Below are positions 12,413-24,762 of a DNA stretch of 64,000 nucleotides, in pieces. Every line of letters starts with the position of its first letter. The stretch's first letter is position 1. The position numbers and the translations under genes are program-made. A model generated the notes under the pieces. That model did no database searches and was not told the origin of the DNA. It saw nothing but the letters and a program-made list of their open reading frames with translations. The stretch is from Pseudeuparius sepicola (taxonomy: Eukaryota; Arthropoda; Insecta; Coleoptera; Anthribidae), in contig OY987298.1 in NCBI GenBank assembly GCA_963920635.1, forward strand, positions 124,691,735 to 124,755,734. Direction: 5' to 3'.

Positions 12413-12659
12413 GGTTAGACCAGTGGCTGTTGAAGTTAAAATAGCTTTAAGGTTTAAAAAATCTACTATTTTTAAATGGTTTAATAATAAAAAACTGAAA
12501 CAGGTTTAAGTTGAACACGTTTAACATTAAATCTTTAAAAATATTAAATTAAAAAAATAAAAACACCGCCGCGGACAGTTCTAAAGAACCGTAGTAACAA
12601 AGTGTAGAAAAAGTAGACTTTGGTAGTAAGCTGCGTCGCCTCGCAGTTCTGTTGCCTAA

Positions 12660-12906
12660 AGGTGGATTTATAAACTCAACGTTTGCGTTGGCGCTCGCCG
12701 TTGCCGTTTGCGTCGAAAATTCAATCCCAATATTTTACGTGTAACCATTTATAAACGCCGTCGAACGTTGCCGCCTGCGTCCGATGCCGTCCGAGATAAA
12801 CTAATTTCATATTTCACGTTTCGTCGTTCACATTTCTGGACGCAAACTGCGAAGGTCACCGTCAACTTCGAGCACCAACTCAAACGTCGAGTTTATAAAT
12901 CCACCT
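12660..12906. mobile_element. MITE with TAA target duplication (PIF/Harbinger-like)
   Basis: The left end AGGTGGATTTATAAACTC returns inverted at the right end, about 26 bp with one mismatch. TAA at 12657-12659 and 12907-12909 is the 3-bp duplication expected for PIF/Harbinger. The 247-bp body is CpG-rich with repeated CGTTTGCGTC/CGTTGCCG motifs and has no ORF of note. Confidence 0.8.
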
Positions 12907-13331
12907 TAACAACCAATAAACGCATTATAAAATATAGGCTATCGTTGCTGTCGGGCTGTCAGGCATGGATAACGGTGGGCTTCAATATATACGTTCAAAA
13001 ACTAATCATATAAAGTGTGATTTAATTATCGGTCGCGCATAAATGAATGGAGAGCATTTTGGGATTTGGTAAGACACCGCAGACGGGAGAATAAAGATGG
13101 GAATCTCGTCGAGCGAGATTCTCATTACGCCTTACGCAATGGTCAAAGAGTGTGTAATGCTCCCATCATTATTGCACTAATACGCGTATCATATTGGGCA
13201 AATTACTTTTATTTGTTCCAAGCAAAGCGTAACGGATCCACACGCAAGGTTCTTGTCGTGAGATAGATAGACGCCACCAGACTATTACAGAAAGGGAAAT
13301 TGTTTTAAAATTAATAAAAAAATATTATGTA

Positions 13332-15964
13332 CAGGGTGTTCCCGTATATTTTGACCCACCCCTAGAGTCGCTATTTGTCGAGTTAGAAAAAAAATTACTT
13401 AAATGAAAGTTGTAGGGTATAGTATTTTTAAAGTCACTTGAAACAGCATAAAAAACTCTAATTGCATAAAAAAAACTCAATATAGGACATAAGCGTCACG
13501 CAGTTTTTTAAGATATACATATTCTAAAAGCAACATAATATTTCACTTTTAAGGGTTTTTAAGGTTGTCGTCAAACACAACGTAAAGGTTAATGCACCAT
13601 ACAATATTGTCAAAAGGTCTCTAAAAAGCCACATCGATTACAACTATTTACTCAAGTATATCCTAAATTCTGTGAAATTATCGCACGCCTATCCACCGCA
13701 TTTTGCTGTACAAGTGGCCGGCCGTCGAACAGTGTAGCCCATGCAAGTATTGGTGATATATTATATTAGGCGAGCATGCAGTCAATTGTTTTTACTACAA
13801 TATCTATCATTTCTGTCTCCTTCATCTCCTTTTACTTATAATACCAGGAGCGGTTTAATATGGTTAAAAAAGTGTTTTGACTCGTATTTTATTGCCGGAA
13901 GAGCCTGTTCTCGAGCTACCCTGGTAAAATATAAATGAACTCACTTAGAACACAGTGATATACGAGGCGCGATCTATTTCATAGCTTTTACCACGCTCTG
14001 CTACTGGTAAAAATACCAGACTTATCAGCCGAAATCACCCGTATAAAATTCACAGGTTTTTATGCTGTTCCAAGTTACTTTAGAAATACTATACCAAGGT
14101 GTATTGCCCCAAAAATAATGGATAGACAGGAATGCCCTTGCCTAAGTTGAAATGTTTTTCCATGGAAACCTTGATTAAATAATATAAAGATCGTATTTAT
14201 CTGCAATTTGGAATATCATGCGAATGCTTAGAGCAAACATATAACATATACACTGTGTCCCGGATAAGAATGAACAGCATGGGGATATTGCAAACGGTGA
14301 GAGATAGGGCAACGGTTAAATGGGGAAAAAGTTGCGCAATTTTGAGGTCAATAAAATGGCACAAACAGATTTTTAATATCTTTTTTCGTTTTTGAGTTAT
14401 TTTGAAAAAAGTAAAATTTTGCGTTTTCGATTTTATATTTTTTTGAAGTTGTTATCACAGATAGAGAAAAAAGAAAAACACTTTCTTATGGCACTTTTTA
14501 ACGGGCCTTAAGATGGCGTTTTTAGATTTGTTCTACAACGTTTCGTTTTTGAGAAACCATCTTCAACTTTATTTTTTTAAATACGGTCCTGGATTTTTTT
14601 GTTTTCATTGCAAATACCATGATGTATGACACGAAATATTTTTAAAATGTTTTGAGACAATTATACTGAAAATTCATTTTTTTCCATTCATTTTTGTCTA
14701 ATGCGGCCCTGTATTTAATAATAAGGAGTCTAAATATTAATCAGTATTGACAACAATTTAACTTACAGTTTATTTTTACTTTGAAAACTTAATATTTTTA
14801 AATTTTACCTCCCTGCGTCTGGTAAAGTGTTTTCCTCTGTTGTTGTACAGCAAACAGTGTCGCATTGTGTTTTGGAGTAAATTCTTCGCTTTTCCTAATT
14901 GCGAGAAGAAAGCTTTAAGCCAACGTAATCAATAACTTTTGCCATTTATTAATTGCAAAAATACATTCGTTCGGCCTCTACACTATTTCTGTGACACAAG
15001 ATATAACATGCTGACGTGTTAAATTTGTCGTCATTTGAAAAAGCACCCTCCATTTGTAATGAAATAAATTGTTAACTAAATGATACAGTGGGAGTTATGA
15101 CAAATGACAAGGGATTGGTTTCGTTGTTTCAAAGCCTTCTAGGTGGAGGATTTTTATTTATTTTTTATTATCGTATGTGCCGTTCTTTTTTTAGTTCTCC
15201 AATAGAAAGATAAGTTGTTGACAATACTGATTAATATTTAGACTTCTTATTATTAAATACAGGGCCGCATTAGAAAAAATTAATGGAAAAAAGGAATTTT
15301 CAGTATAATTGTCTCAAAACATTTTAAAAATATTTCTTGTCATACATCATGGTATTTGCAATGAAAAGTGCTTTCAAAATCTGCAAAAAAAATCCAGGTC
15401 CGTATTTAAAAAAATTAAATTGAAGATGGTTTCTCAAAAACGAAACGTTGTAGAACAAATCTAAAAACGCCATCTTAAGGCCCGTTAAAAAGTGCCATAA
15501 GAAAGTGCTTTTCTTTTTTCTCTATCTGTGATAGCAACTTCAGAAAAAAATAAAATCGAAAACGCAAAATTTTACTTTTTTCAAAATAACTTAAAAAACC
15601 AAAAAAGATATTAGAAATCTGTTTGTGCCAATTTATTGACCTCGAAATTGCGCAACTTTTTCCCCATTTAACCGTTGCCCTATCTCTCACCGTTTGCAAT
15701 ATCCCCATGCTGTTCATTCTTATCCGGGACACAGTGTATATATTGTTGGAATCGGAAAAATGCGTGCAATTCAAAAATCGACAAATATACAGAGTGTTCC
15801 ATTAAAAAAAAGAAAGTTTATATTTTTCATAAATTTGCGACGCTCATTTGTTTTATCTAGGAACAGATTCTAGCGGTTCAGAAAAACCCCTATAACTTTC
15901 ATTTAAGTAATTTCTCGAAAAATATAGGCTCTAGGGGTGGGTCAAAATATACGGGAACACCCTG
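13332..15964. mobile_element. Inverted-repeat (mariner-like) element split by a nested element
   Basis: The tips CAGGGTGTTCCCGTATATTT (13332) and its inverse (15964) are flanked by TA. The terminal inverted repeats run about 85 bp (13332-13417 with 15884-15964). A second inverted pair lies inside the left half (13417-13458 with 14054-14094). The 14251-15736 element is inserted in it. No transposase is visible. Confidence 0.75.
14251..15736. mobile_element. Fold-back element with ~510-bp arms, nested in 13332-15964
   Basis: The tips CACTGTGTCCCGGATAAG and its inverse are flanked by TA (14249-14250, 15737-15738). The left arm of about 14251-14763 matches the inverted right arm of about 15210-15736 along most of its length; the central ~445 bp is unique and non-coding. 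Apparent ORFs here are mirror images generated by the arms. Confidence 0.85.
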
Positions 15965-16737
15965 TACCTAAATGATCTGGTGCAATAAAAACCACATTAA
16001 AAAAACGAAATTTGTTTAAATAAATTTCAGTAAATATACCTACTGGCTGATTTAGTCATGATGTAAAAATTCTAAACACACGGTGAGGGAGGCACACTAA
16101 CAAGAAAAATGAGAAAACATTTTTTTGTGAAGTTTAAAATGTTCGGCAAATCAACCATAGATATCACCCTAGTAAATGGTTGGAAGATAAGCGCTGTTGT
16201 CATATTCATTGTACAATGTTAATCATTGTTGAACGTTCGGTTGAAGTTATCAAGAAATAAGAAAACAATACTATAGTGTATTCGAAAGAAATTGATAGCA
16301 CAGATCATATTACGGGGCTATAAAATAATCGTAAACTACAGGCAGCGTCATTTTCTTTTCTTTTCAATGTGTAAAATAGAACTATCTTTAAAAATATAGT
16401 TCTTGTCTAACAAATGAGTAGCGTTTGCTGAATTAGGTTTTTTTATTGTCAAAATCTCTTTTAGACAATAGCCATATTTTTAACTATAATTTATCATTAT
16501 ATGGTTATCTTAATAATACTTGGCAATTATTAAAACCCTAATGTATTACCTATTATTATCATGAGATTTAAATTTGCAGGTAGGTATCTATTTGCCTAAC
16601 ATCTATATTCATTTGTCATTTGGCAGCATTGTTCAAAAGTTTTAATAATGAAAAAAGAGCTACCAACAACATAAAATTTTACAAGCTGTGAATGAAGTGA
16701 ACGACTTGCCTGTAGGTAGTGAGTAGAACTATATTAT
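15965..16737. other. No gene seen
   Basis: AT-rich spacer. No ORF with recognisable domains and no clear repeat structure were found. Confidence 0.4.
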
Positions 16738-17180
16738 GGACAGTCCTTAAGGACATGAATTTTCACTGGGAGAAACAGAGCCTAAAGTTTATTCTCATAG
16801 ACAAACCCGAAATCATTTGTTGGAGAAGGGAATATCTAGGGGCGATAAGAAGATTGGTAAATGAGGAAACATTTTTTAATTGCATGAAACTTGGTTAAAC
16901 GAGAAACATACTGCTTCAAAAGTATGGAAACACAAAAATATTCAAAGTTTTCGGCAAGCGTTAATGGAAGGGTGGTCAAGAGATGTAAACCCCCGTCTGG
17001 AAAAGATCGTAGGTTAATAATAACGTACATAGTTTTAATAAACTTTCAATCCAGTTCTATTAAAGATTCCCACGAGGAAATGACAGCCGATGTATTTGAA
17101 GAATATTCTCACTCAGCAAATGATAGAGTTGATACCAAATATTTCCATACTTGTAATGGATAATGCAATATCAACAGTAA
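16738..17180 (+). pseudogene. IS630/Tc1-like transposase fragment (middle and catalytic part)
   Basis: With two frameshifts and two stops the sequence reads through a KDMNFHWEKQSLKFILID segment, the LHETWLNEKHTASKVW motif (first catalytic block), a SHEEMTADVFEE block and NISILVMDNAI (second catalytic aspartate, VMDNA). It is the same family as the fragment at 9751-10214 and covers the part missing there. No terminal repeats are visible. Dead copy. Confidence 0.65.
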
Positions 17181-17713
17181 TTAACTGTAATGGTGGAATG
17201 TATCTCTTGTTGTCACAAAGGCCTTTACAACACCATATACGCTATAAGGCCCCATTTTAAGTTAAAACGATGTGTTTCACTGGCAACACAACTACGTTCT
17301 GTACTATCGAGTATTAGACTGTGACCTGTTTGTGGCAGCAGAACAAATGTAAATAAGAGAATCTAGGGATTCCTATAACTTTGGTCACAACCAACACACA
17401 TTAAAATCCAATAAGAATAATGTGACAAAACAGTCGGATATAAAAATCCTCCAACAAAAACAAGGAAAAACTAAAAGGAAAATAGACGCATAGGCTTGGA
17501 TAGTCAATTTTATGTGTAAATTGTGGCCCATAGCGGACAGCAGTAAGTTATGAACAAACCTGTATATACAATATAATTTTTTAGAATAATTGTATCTATA
17601 GGTTCATCTTCGTTGCAAATAAGAAGTTATTCAATGGGTAAGAAAATAATTATTCCTGGGCGGGTAATTTAATATTACACCAACACACAGTGGTTATGTT
17701 TTATGATTGTCAT

Positions 17714-20700
17714 TCAATTTGGCAACGGATTTGGCGGCGGGCAGCGACAGTCGAACTTCTCCAGCACTGTTCTAAACGGATGCTTCATACCCATCTCCGT
17801 CTTAGCCGTGATCATGTCTTCAACAATTTTTCTGAACTTCTCCTCTTCTTTCAGACCCTCCTGAAGTTGCCTTTCTAATTCTTCTTTTTGGCGTTGCTAA
17901 AAAGGGAGAATCACAGAATTTTATTAGTTTATTAACTCGTACCTGACGTAATATATTCTATCCACCGATATGCCAGCGCCAGCAATTGCTCTTCATAGTG
18001 GCTAAATTGTACAGTGGTAAATTGGTTGACTTTATGTAATCTATAATATATTAGCCTTTTGTGGAACTGATGGCCCCATCAATTAGGCACTTTTTGTCGC
18101 TAGATACAACTTAATAGTAAACATGGTACTTATGTTATGTGGGGAAATGAAAGTGTTGTATTACAAATGTGTAGTGAAAGGTGCGATAATCCCCTGCAGT
18201 TGCTAGCGAACACTTTTTTGCACGTTAAATGTCATCCAACAAATTGTAATTCTATTTCGTAGATGTTATTCTATTTTTGACAACCACTACGTAAGCGACC
18301 CGTTTAAATAATTATTGTTATATAGGTAGGTATATAATAATTATTTCTAGACTTAGCAAAGTGTGGGCGTAAAACACACACTATTCGAGAAAGAGGAAAG
18401 GAACTAGATTTTCTGAGATATATTAACCCACATATTATAGAAAAACTGTAAATTTTTTTAGTTGAATTAACGGACATTACAATGGGACTACATTAAGCGT
18501 GTCCTCCAACCAAAAAACTTCATGCAGATATCTAGGTACCTAGGTATATGACGGGAAGTCAAAAATTTAACGCGACACAATATAATGTCCCCTTATTTTA
18601 CGTCGCAGAGAAAAATTATTGTATGAGAGAAAGTTGTTTGCAATGAAAATGTATACACAAATACAAAATCAAAATCTCCAGATAATATTATATAGGTTAT
18701 AGGATAGGGGGGTATTCTGTGGTTATAGATATGCCAGTTTTTGAGGTTTAGAATGTCGTATATTTTAAATATCCAGCTTTATTACGATTTACGTTCTTTT
18801 TACGGTAACAAATTTTCTTTGCGGTCAATATTTCGTAGTTTTGTCATATTAACAGAGTTTTGATAAACAGACTTGTTTGCGATATCATTATTATTATTAT
18901 TAGTTGAAAAAGCGATTTTTTTCGTCGTGTGGCGCCAGTGGCGATCGCTTGAAACAGCGCTATGCACATAGGTCTTTAATATAGTGTCGGTCCAGCTCCT
19001 ACTATTTTTTTTATCATTAGTTGCAGTTGAAAACTAAAACCGGACCTAAGAGATTGATTTAATTTAAAATACCATATCAGACACATTTTGTAGACTTTTA
19101 TGTGTAAAAAGCCATTCATAAAATCTGTTGTGAAACTATTTTGCGTATAGCGCAACAAAAAAATTGCTTGTTCAACATGTTCTCTGGGTTGTTTCATATT
19201 CCCAATTAAATAGCCACGATCAGTATAAAATCCAGAACCTCATTTACCGCGAAAGGGTTGAACAATATAATTGTTAGAATATGGTTGCGTAAAATTTCCT
19301 TCACGGGCAAAAGAGAAAAGCTACTAATGAAAAATTTTTTTAATAGAATGCCGTGATTTTGTATTTATGTAGCTACACTTTTTCATTGCCAAGAACTTTC
19401 TCTTATACCATTTTTCTCTACGACGCAAAATAATAATATATACCTACTATGTACCAAGGGCCTAGAGTGCCTCTTTTAAAGTCACTTTAGTCCTGTGGTA
19501 CATACGCTATTTTTTGCACTGCAGGAACTAAAATTTGAAAATTCACAAGACATTATGTAAAAACATTCGACATTACCAATTCACTATTACTTTGCACCAT
19601 TGTAGCAGGGAAACTGAGATAAATCAAAATTAATTTGGTACCTTGTTACCAACCATCAGTTATACCACCGGATAGCTCTTGAAAAGTTAAGACAGGAATG
19701 TGAAATTCATTTTGTTCTATCTCAACCAGTTTTTCCGTTACAACGGTGCATAGCTCAGAATCTACTAATTTTTAAAAAATGACATTCTTCAGATGTGTTT
19801 ATATTGAATAAAGTACATAGTTTGTCATAGTTTCTATTGTTTTTGTTACTTTTAATCCCAAGGGAGTAAAATTTGTTACTCCCTTGGGACTAAAATATTT
19901 TAGTCTCAGGGGAGCAAATGCCGCACTCTAGTCCCGCAAAAGAGGGAGTAAAGTGATAACTTTAGCCCCTGCGCCTGCGGTGCAAAAAGGTACTTAACTC
20001 TTGTGTCGCGTTTAACAGTTTGACTCCCCCTCCGCAACATGCCTAATGTAGCCCCATAGCACATAAGTGTTTAGTCGGTTTTATTTATTTCGGCGAAAAA
20101 AGTCCTATTTGTTGCGTCCGTTTTACCAGTCACTGTATATTGATTTGCAAAAATCTATAACACTCAAAGCTATAATCCAGTTTATTTTATATCAAGTGCT
20201 GAATTTTTGTAGATGCCAAAGATATACTTTACATCTTTATGCATTTCCTAAAAAGCAGCAATTTCTAGCAAAAATTATTTTATTTAAAAGTTAGAAGTTG
20301 TTTCAGTTTATATGAAAAAATATATCATTTTGAGTTTTTCTAATCCGTCTCTGATGGGTGATTTTAAGTCTTTTACGAGTCGTTACCTTTAGTAGTTCGT
20401 TGTACTCTATTTGTTTGCCGAGATCATTTCTATACTGTTTGACAGCTTCTGCTTCTAATCGTTCATGCTCTGCTTGTAGTCTTTCATTTGTTTCGTAAGC
20501 CATCCGTAACAATTCATTTTCCGCTTCTCTCAACTTCAGCTGATTTTCTGCTGCTTGTCGTTTCAGCTCGAGTTGCTCAGCTCTTCCCCGAAGAACATTC
20601 TATAAAATAAATTCAAGCAGCTAATTGTTATTTTCCTCTGATTACTTAAAAACTTGGTTGCAGGTACCACAGGTTGCAGCTAGGTACAAATTATACAATA

Positions 20701-22300
20701 GACTGCAAATATATCACTAAATATATATGAAACGCAGAGAATTTAAAGTCGATCGAAACTGTTAAATAATAATGTACCTCTTGTAGTTTTCGTTTTGCTT
20801 CCACAATTTTACATTTCGCCTCATCTTGCTTCTTCTGTATCTCCTTTTGGTGCATTTCCAAAAGTTTATTGAGTTCTTCCTCTTCCTTCTTCCTTTCCTG
20901 GTGTAATTCTTTCAAGTGTTTCCTATAAAGGGCTGTTTCCCTTTTTGCTAGTACGGTGAAATCTTTTTGAGCTTGTTGTTCTCTTTCAATTTCCGACTGA
21001 GCTAACTTGGTAAAAGCTTCGTCAAGGGCGTTTTCTTCTTTCGCACGTTGCTTCATCAACTGTTCTTGAACGGCGATTTGTTCGATTAGTTCCCTGGCAA
21101 CTTTGTCCCTCTTTCTACGTTTGGCATCCAATGCTGAAAATAATTGTTGGAATTATTACAAAAGCGGCTGAAAAAACTCACCCTCAATTTCTTCCCTCCT
21201 CATTTGTTCAGAAAGTTTTTGCATTTCTAGTCTGTCTTCTTGGGCAATCTTGGCAACTTCTTCTTTAAGCAGTTCCTTGCCTTTAATTTGTTTTCTCCAA
21301 ATTTCCGCTATGTCTTTGTTCTTCAGGCTTTCCCTCAGTAATTCCTGTTCTTCTCTTTCAGCCTAAGAAATTGGGTTAATCAGAAATTACTCGTACTTTA
21401 CTATCTAAGATTTTTATAGTTTATAATTTCATGATTCTAGTTATACCTTAGCTAAAATATCCTTAGTTATTACGTTATGCCACATTTTCTCTATTTCCCG
21501 ATCGGCTTCTCTTCGAGCTTCATTCTCCCTAATTTGCTGCAGCTGAGTTTTTTTAGTTTCGATGAGGTTTTTCTTTTCTAGTGCCGGTCTAAGTTCTTGA
21601 CAACGTTGCCTTAAGTTAGGAAATGTTATGTATCAGTTTAACGTAACTGAAGTCAGTCAAACAGCACCTACCTATATTGTTCTATACGTTTTTGTCTCAC
21701 TATCTCTAGTCTTTCTTCTTCTCTTCGTGCCTTTAGTTTTTCCGCTTTTATTTTCATTTCTTGCATTTTCTCTTCTTGTCCTTTTTGTGCGTTGTCTACA
21801 GTTTCATAATAATATTGATGTTCTTCACTACATAGCAAATTCCTTAATCTAGAATACTGTTAAGTTGTTTAACTTTATTGAAGAATATTGTTTACCCACT
21901 TATTTCTTCTTCGTTCTACAGATTCCTCATATGCCTTAATCTTTTCCATAACTCTGTTTTGAATATCATTTTGTAGTTTTTTCTTCTCTGCATGTTGGTC
22001 ATATTTGACAAAAGTCCTGTTACTCAGTTGTAATGCCGCTTCTTCTTCAGTTTTGAAATTGTCCGCAGCATCTTTGCGTTGTTTGTAATGGAGCATTTGC
22101 ACATGGTAATCGGTATTGGGGTTCCTTGCAACCTGTAAGAAAATATGTAGTAGCAAGTTACAAAATAACACTTATGAAAAATACAGAAAACATACATGCT
22201 GAAAGTATGCTGGGGTGGGGCTTGGCAATAAAATATCTGGAGGCATTTTGTTGTGCACTTTAGTATTGTGTTTTGGCACTTCCAAACCTTTCCCAAACAT
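17714..22300 (-). CDS. CFAP53: CFAP53 (CCDC11) ciliary coiled-coil protein, eight exons
   Basis: Exons from 5' to 3': 22300-22196, 22132-21900, 21848-21672, 21609-21447, 21362-21182, 21133-20778, 20599-20387, 17896-17714. All introns are GT-AG and the phases join into one frame of 536 codons plus TGA, close to vertebrate CFAP53 (~514 residues). The start MFGKGLEVPKH is the only ATG in frame with exon 1. The protein is almost entirely charged coiled coil with a trichohyalin/plectin-homology pattern. Family landmarks seen: RRRNKLRNLL across the exon 2/3 junction, RCQELRP in exon 4, and YRNDLGKQIEY in exon 7 before a proline-rich tail. CFAP53 is a microtubule-inner and dynein-docking-associated protein of motile axonemes, so in an insect it should act in sperm flagella or sensory cilia. 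Introns are 48-178 bp except the last (2490 bp). No damage is seen. Confidence 0.9.
17897..20386. other. Large last intron of CFAP53 with repeat debris
   Basis: 2.49 kb of AT-rich sequence without coding exons. A hairpin at about 19853-19892 (arms CCCAAGGGAGTAA and inverse) lies in a region with several inverted copies of a CTTTAGTCC/GCACTGCAGG motif (about 19460-19985), suggesting a degenerate MITE. A motif at 18973-18993 (TAGTGTCGGTCCAG) is shared with the hairpin at 31153-31197. Confidence 0.5.
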
Positions 22301-22814
22301 TGCAGAGTATATTTACACAAAGTACCTAATTAAATAAATTGTTCACGTCAAAAAGACCTCGGTACACTGGTGTATCAAAAACATGTATTTATTTAATCAA
22401 TATTTTCCATAGATACCACCTTGTTCCTTGGCATATGAGTAATTACCAGGTGACAGTCAGGAGCGGCGGGTTTTACCAAAGATCAATATTATGATCTTTG
22501 GTTTTACTTCATCTTTTATATCGTCGCCCGGTGCCCAGTCGTAACCAAAACAAATCTTTTTTTGCCAACCACCTATAGTCAGTTTCAGTCATTCGAAATT
22601 ATCGACTTTTCTATTTGAACTTTAATTAATGTTTTTATTTATCAAAAAATACGTTGAAATAAAATAAAATTATCAAATAACAAAAAAAAACAATTTTCGT
22701 TAACTGAAGCAAAGGAATAATAAATATACACATATTATTATTAGATTATTAAAAATAAAAAAATCAACTTTTATTGAGTAGATATATTTTTTAAAGGAAC
22801 ACTGTTGCTAATAT
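22301..22814. other. Upstream region of CFAP53; no gene seen
   Basis: AT-rich sequence that should contain the CFAP53 promoter. I see no reliable core promoter motif. Confidence 0.3.
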
Positions 22815-23575
22815 AATAGTACATTGTGTACCTAGTAGGAAAAGCTGAACATTCCCGGACGACCGTAAAGATTGCCTGTCGAGGCGTAAGCCGAGACTGG
22901 CAATACGGAGTCGGGGAATGTGGCTTTTCCTACGAGGTATACATACTATTTTTCCGAAAATCGAAAATTACTCAAAGAACATAAATTATTACAATCAACT
23001 TGTTTTTAGTTTATAAATAACTGTAAGGAAATAATATTTCCTTACAGTACAAAAATAAATATTTCCTAACAGTTACTTTCCGTTGCCTGGGAACGACTAA
23101 GTGCAAGGAAATATTGACTTTTTCTTTCAAAAATGTTATCAAAAATGTCAATATTTCTGATTGATTTTCGGAAAAGATTCTTACGTTGATTCTTTTCCGA
23201 AAATCAATCAGAAATATTGACATTTTTGATAACATTTTTGAAAGAAAAAGTCAATATTTCCTTGCACTTAGTCGTTGCCAGGCAACGGAAAGTAACTGTT
23301 AGGAAATATTTATTTTTGTACTGTAAGGAAATAATATTTCCTTACAGTTATTTATAAACTAAAAAAATGATTGAGAACAAGTTTTTCGAAAACAAAGTAA
23401 TTTTCGATTTTCGGAAAAATAGTATAAAAGTAGTAGGAAAAAATAGTATAAAAGTAGTAGGAAAAGCCACATTCCCCGACTCCGTATTGCCAGTCTCGGC
23501 TTACGCCTCGACAGGCAATCTTTACGGTCGTCCGGGAATGTTCAGCTTTTCCTACTAGGTACACAATGTACTATT
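22815..23575. mobile_element. Near-perfect fold-back element
   Basis: The first half returns inverted in the second. Outer arms (22815-22935 with about 23450-23575) are GC-richer and contain an internal hairpin (GGCGTAAGCC). Inner arms (about 23018-23174 with 23197-23350) are almost identical and meet at a spacer of about 12-20 bp near 23185. A 22-bp tandem copy (ATAGTATAAAAGTAGTAGGA) occurs only in the right half at about 23420-23462. No ORF is supported; two apparent frames are mirror effects. The ends show no convincing target duplication. Confidence 0.85.
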
Positions 23576-24000
23576 GTTCCGCTTCACGGTTGTTTCGTTA
23601 GCATTCACAATATCATTCACACTTATCTGACGACGTAATATATATTTTTTAAATTTTGTTACTGCTTATTTCAAGTTTGAAAGGGTGCAATGCACCCATT
23701 CATATGATCTTTCTGGGAGCATTGGCCCTCTTGCTCCTGTTTATTCGCTGCCACTGGTGACAATGTAGTCTAGCCAAAGTCTAGAGAATACTATAAGTCC
23801 GCTCACTTGGCCTGTGTAAACAAATATTTCCCTCCTGCCCGATCCCGCTCCCTTCGCCTTTTAGCCCTCGATCGATATCCCGCGGAGCGGGCGATTTCGA
23901 GCGTCACTTTGTTACACAGTGTTACTCGTAACGGTGTGCTTCGTATTGTACCGGGTGCGCGTAAATTATTATCCAATACCCTTGCCAATTTTGAGTAGTG
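23576..24000. promoter_or_regulatory. CpG-rich stretch upstream of a THAP-like exon
   Basis: Between about 23820 and 23970 the sequence is distinctly richer in G+C and CpG than its surroundings (GATCCCGCTCCC, TATCCCGCGGAGCGGG). It precedes an ATG that opens a THAP-like exon. It may be a promoter or 5' UTR; the strand and start site are not determined. Confidence 0.3.
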
Positions 24001-24094
24001 ATGGTTTATCACGGTTCTTATTGCAGTGCGGATGGCTGTAAAAGCAATTCAAAATCTGTGTGTCCTTTTTCCGAATTCTTAAAGACCCTGAAAG
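24001..24094 (+). pseudogene. THAP-type zinc-finger first exon, fragment
   Basis: The ATG at 24001 opens MVYHGSYCSADGCKSNSKSV, with the C-x4-C spacing near the N-terminus that starts a THAP domain. A splice donor AAAG|GTAAG follows at 24094/24095. As written the next residues are PFSEFLK; a one-base shift in the T-run at 24066-24070 would give the FFR-KDPER type continuation normal for THAP, so a single-base deletion is likely. The next exon is not found: a retrotransposon gag remnant on the other strand follows directly. THAP domains bind DNA and occur in transcription factors and P-like transposases. Confidence 0.45.
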
Positions 24095-24109
24095 GTAAGA
24101 TTTAGTGTG

Positions 24110-24572
24110 AACAGATATTTTCTTCGGGGTTCTCTGCGTTTTTCTAGCGCAGCCACGTAAAATTCTTCCTCACTGCCCTCGTTGTCAGCTGGTTTCTCTT
24201 CATTTCCTAATTCATCAATTGCCACCTTATGGACTGCTTTTTTTTTCAGAGACTTCATGCAAACCGAAGCAAAGTGATGTTTTCCTTTACAAGCCTCGCT
24301 GCTTTTCCCACGAGCAGGGCATTTTCCCTTTGTATGTTTCCACAAAATTCGCACGCTTTAGAATGTAAAATATTGTTGAATCCTCTTGTATTAGATGTCT
24401 TGAATTCATAATTTTTTACTGCATAATAGGCTTCAAACTTTGTCTTCATGCAATCCAGAGACTTTTGTTCGTCATCTTTGAAATTAACTGGATCAAATAA
24501 TTCCAAATCATCATCTCCAATTAAATTTAAAAAGACTGCTACCTTCTCATCTTCTTTCTTTGTACACATCAT
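24110..24572 (-). pseudogene. Ty3/gypsy-type gag fragment with zinc knuckle
   Basis: Two overlapping frames (24572-24255 and 24354-24079) read as the second half of a K02A2.6-like gag: a helical segment ending FEAYYAVKNYEF, then CEFCGN..., CPARGK, and CKGKHHFASVC, which give a CCHC-type knuckle, then an acidic spacer ending EEFYVAAL just before where protease would begin. A frameshift separates the two frames and pol is absent. Direct repeats upstream of it (24763-25602) may be LTR remains of the same element. Confidence 0.65.
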
Positions 24573-24762
24573 TTGCCTCGTCAGTTGCTAAACATAAATA
24601 ATCCAAACTTCAGTCAAAATTTCTTCCACTTTTTAGATATATTACCATTAACGGATCTGTCGCTTTAAACATAATATCCTCCATTTTATGCTTCTCTTTT
24701 CCTTGTCCCAGTTAGTAATCTTACACCATGTAAGGGTTCCCTAAAGGAACCTCCGCACAAGC

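Noticed and set aside
24001..24094. P-element transposase
   Set aside because: Only a THAP-like start is visible; no catalytic part to support it.
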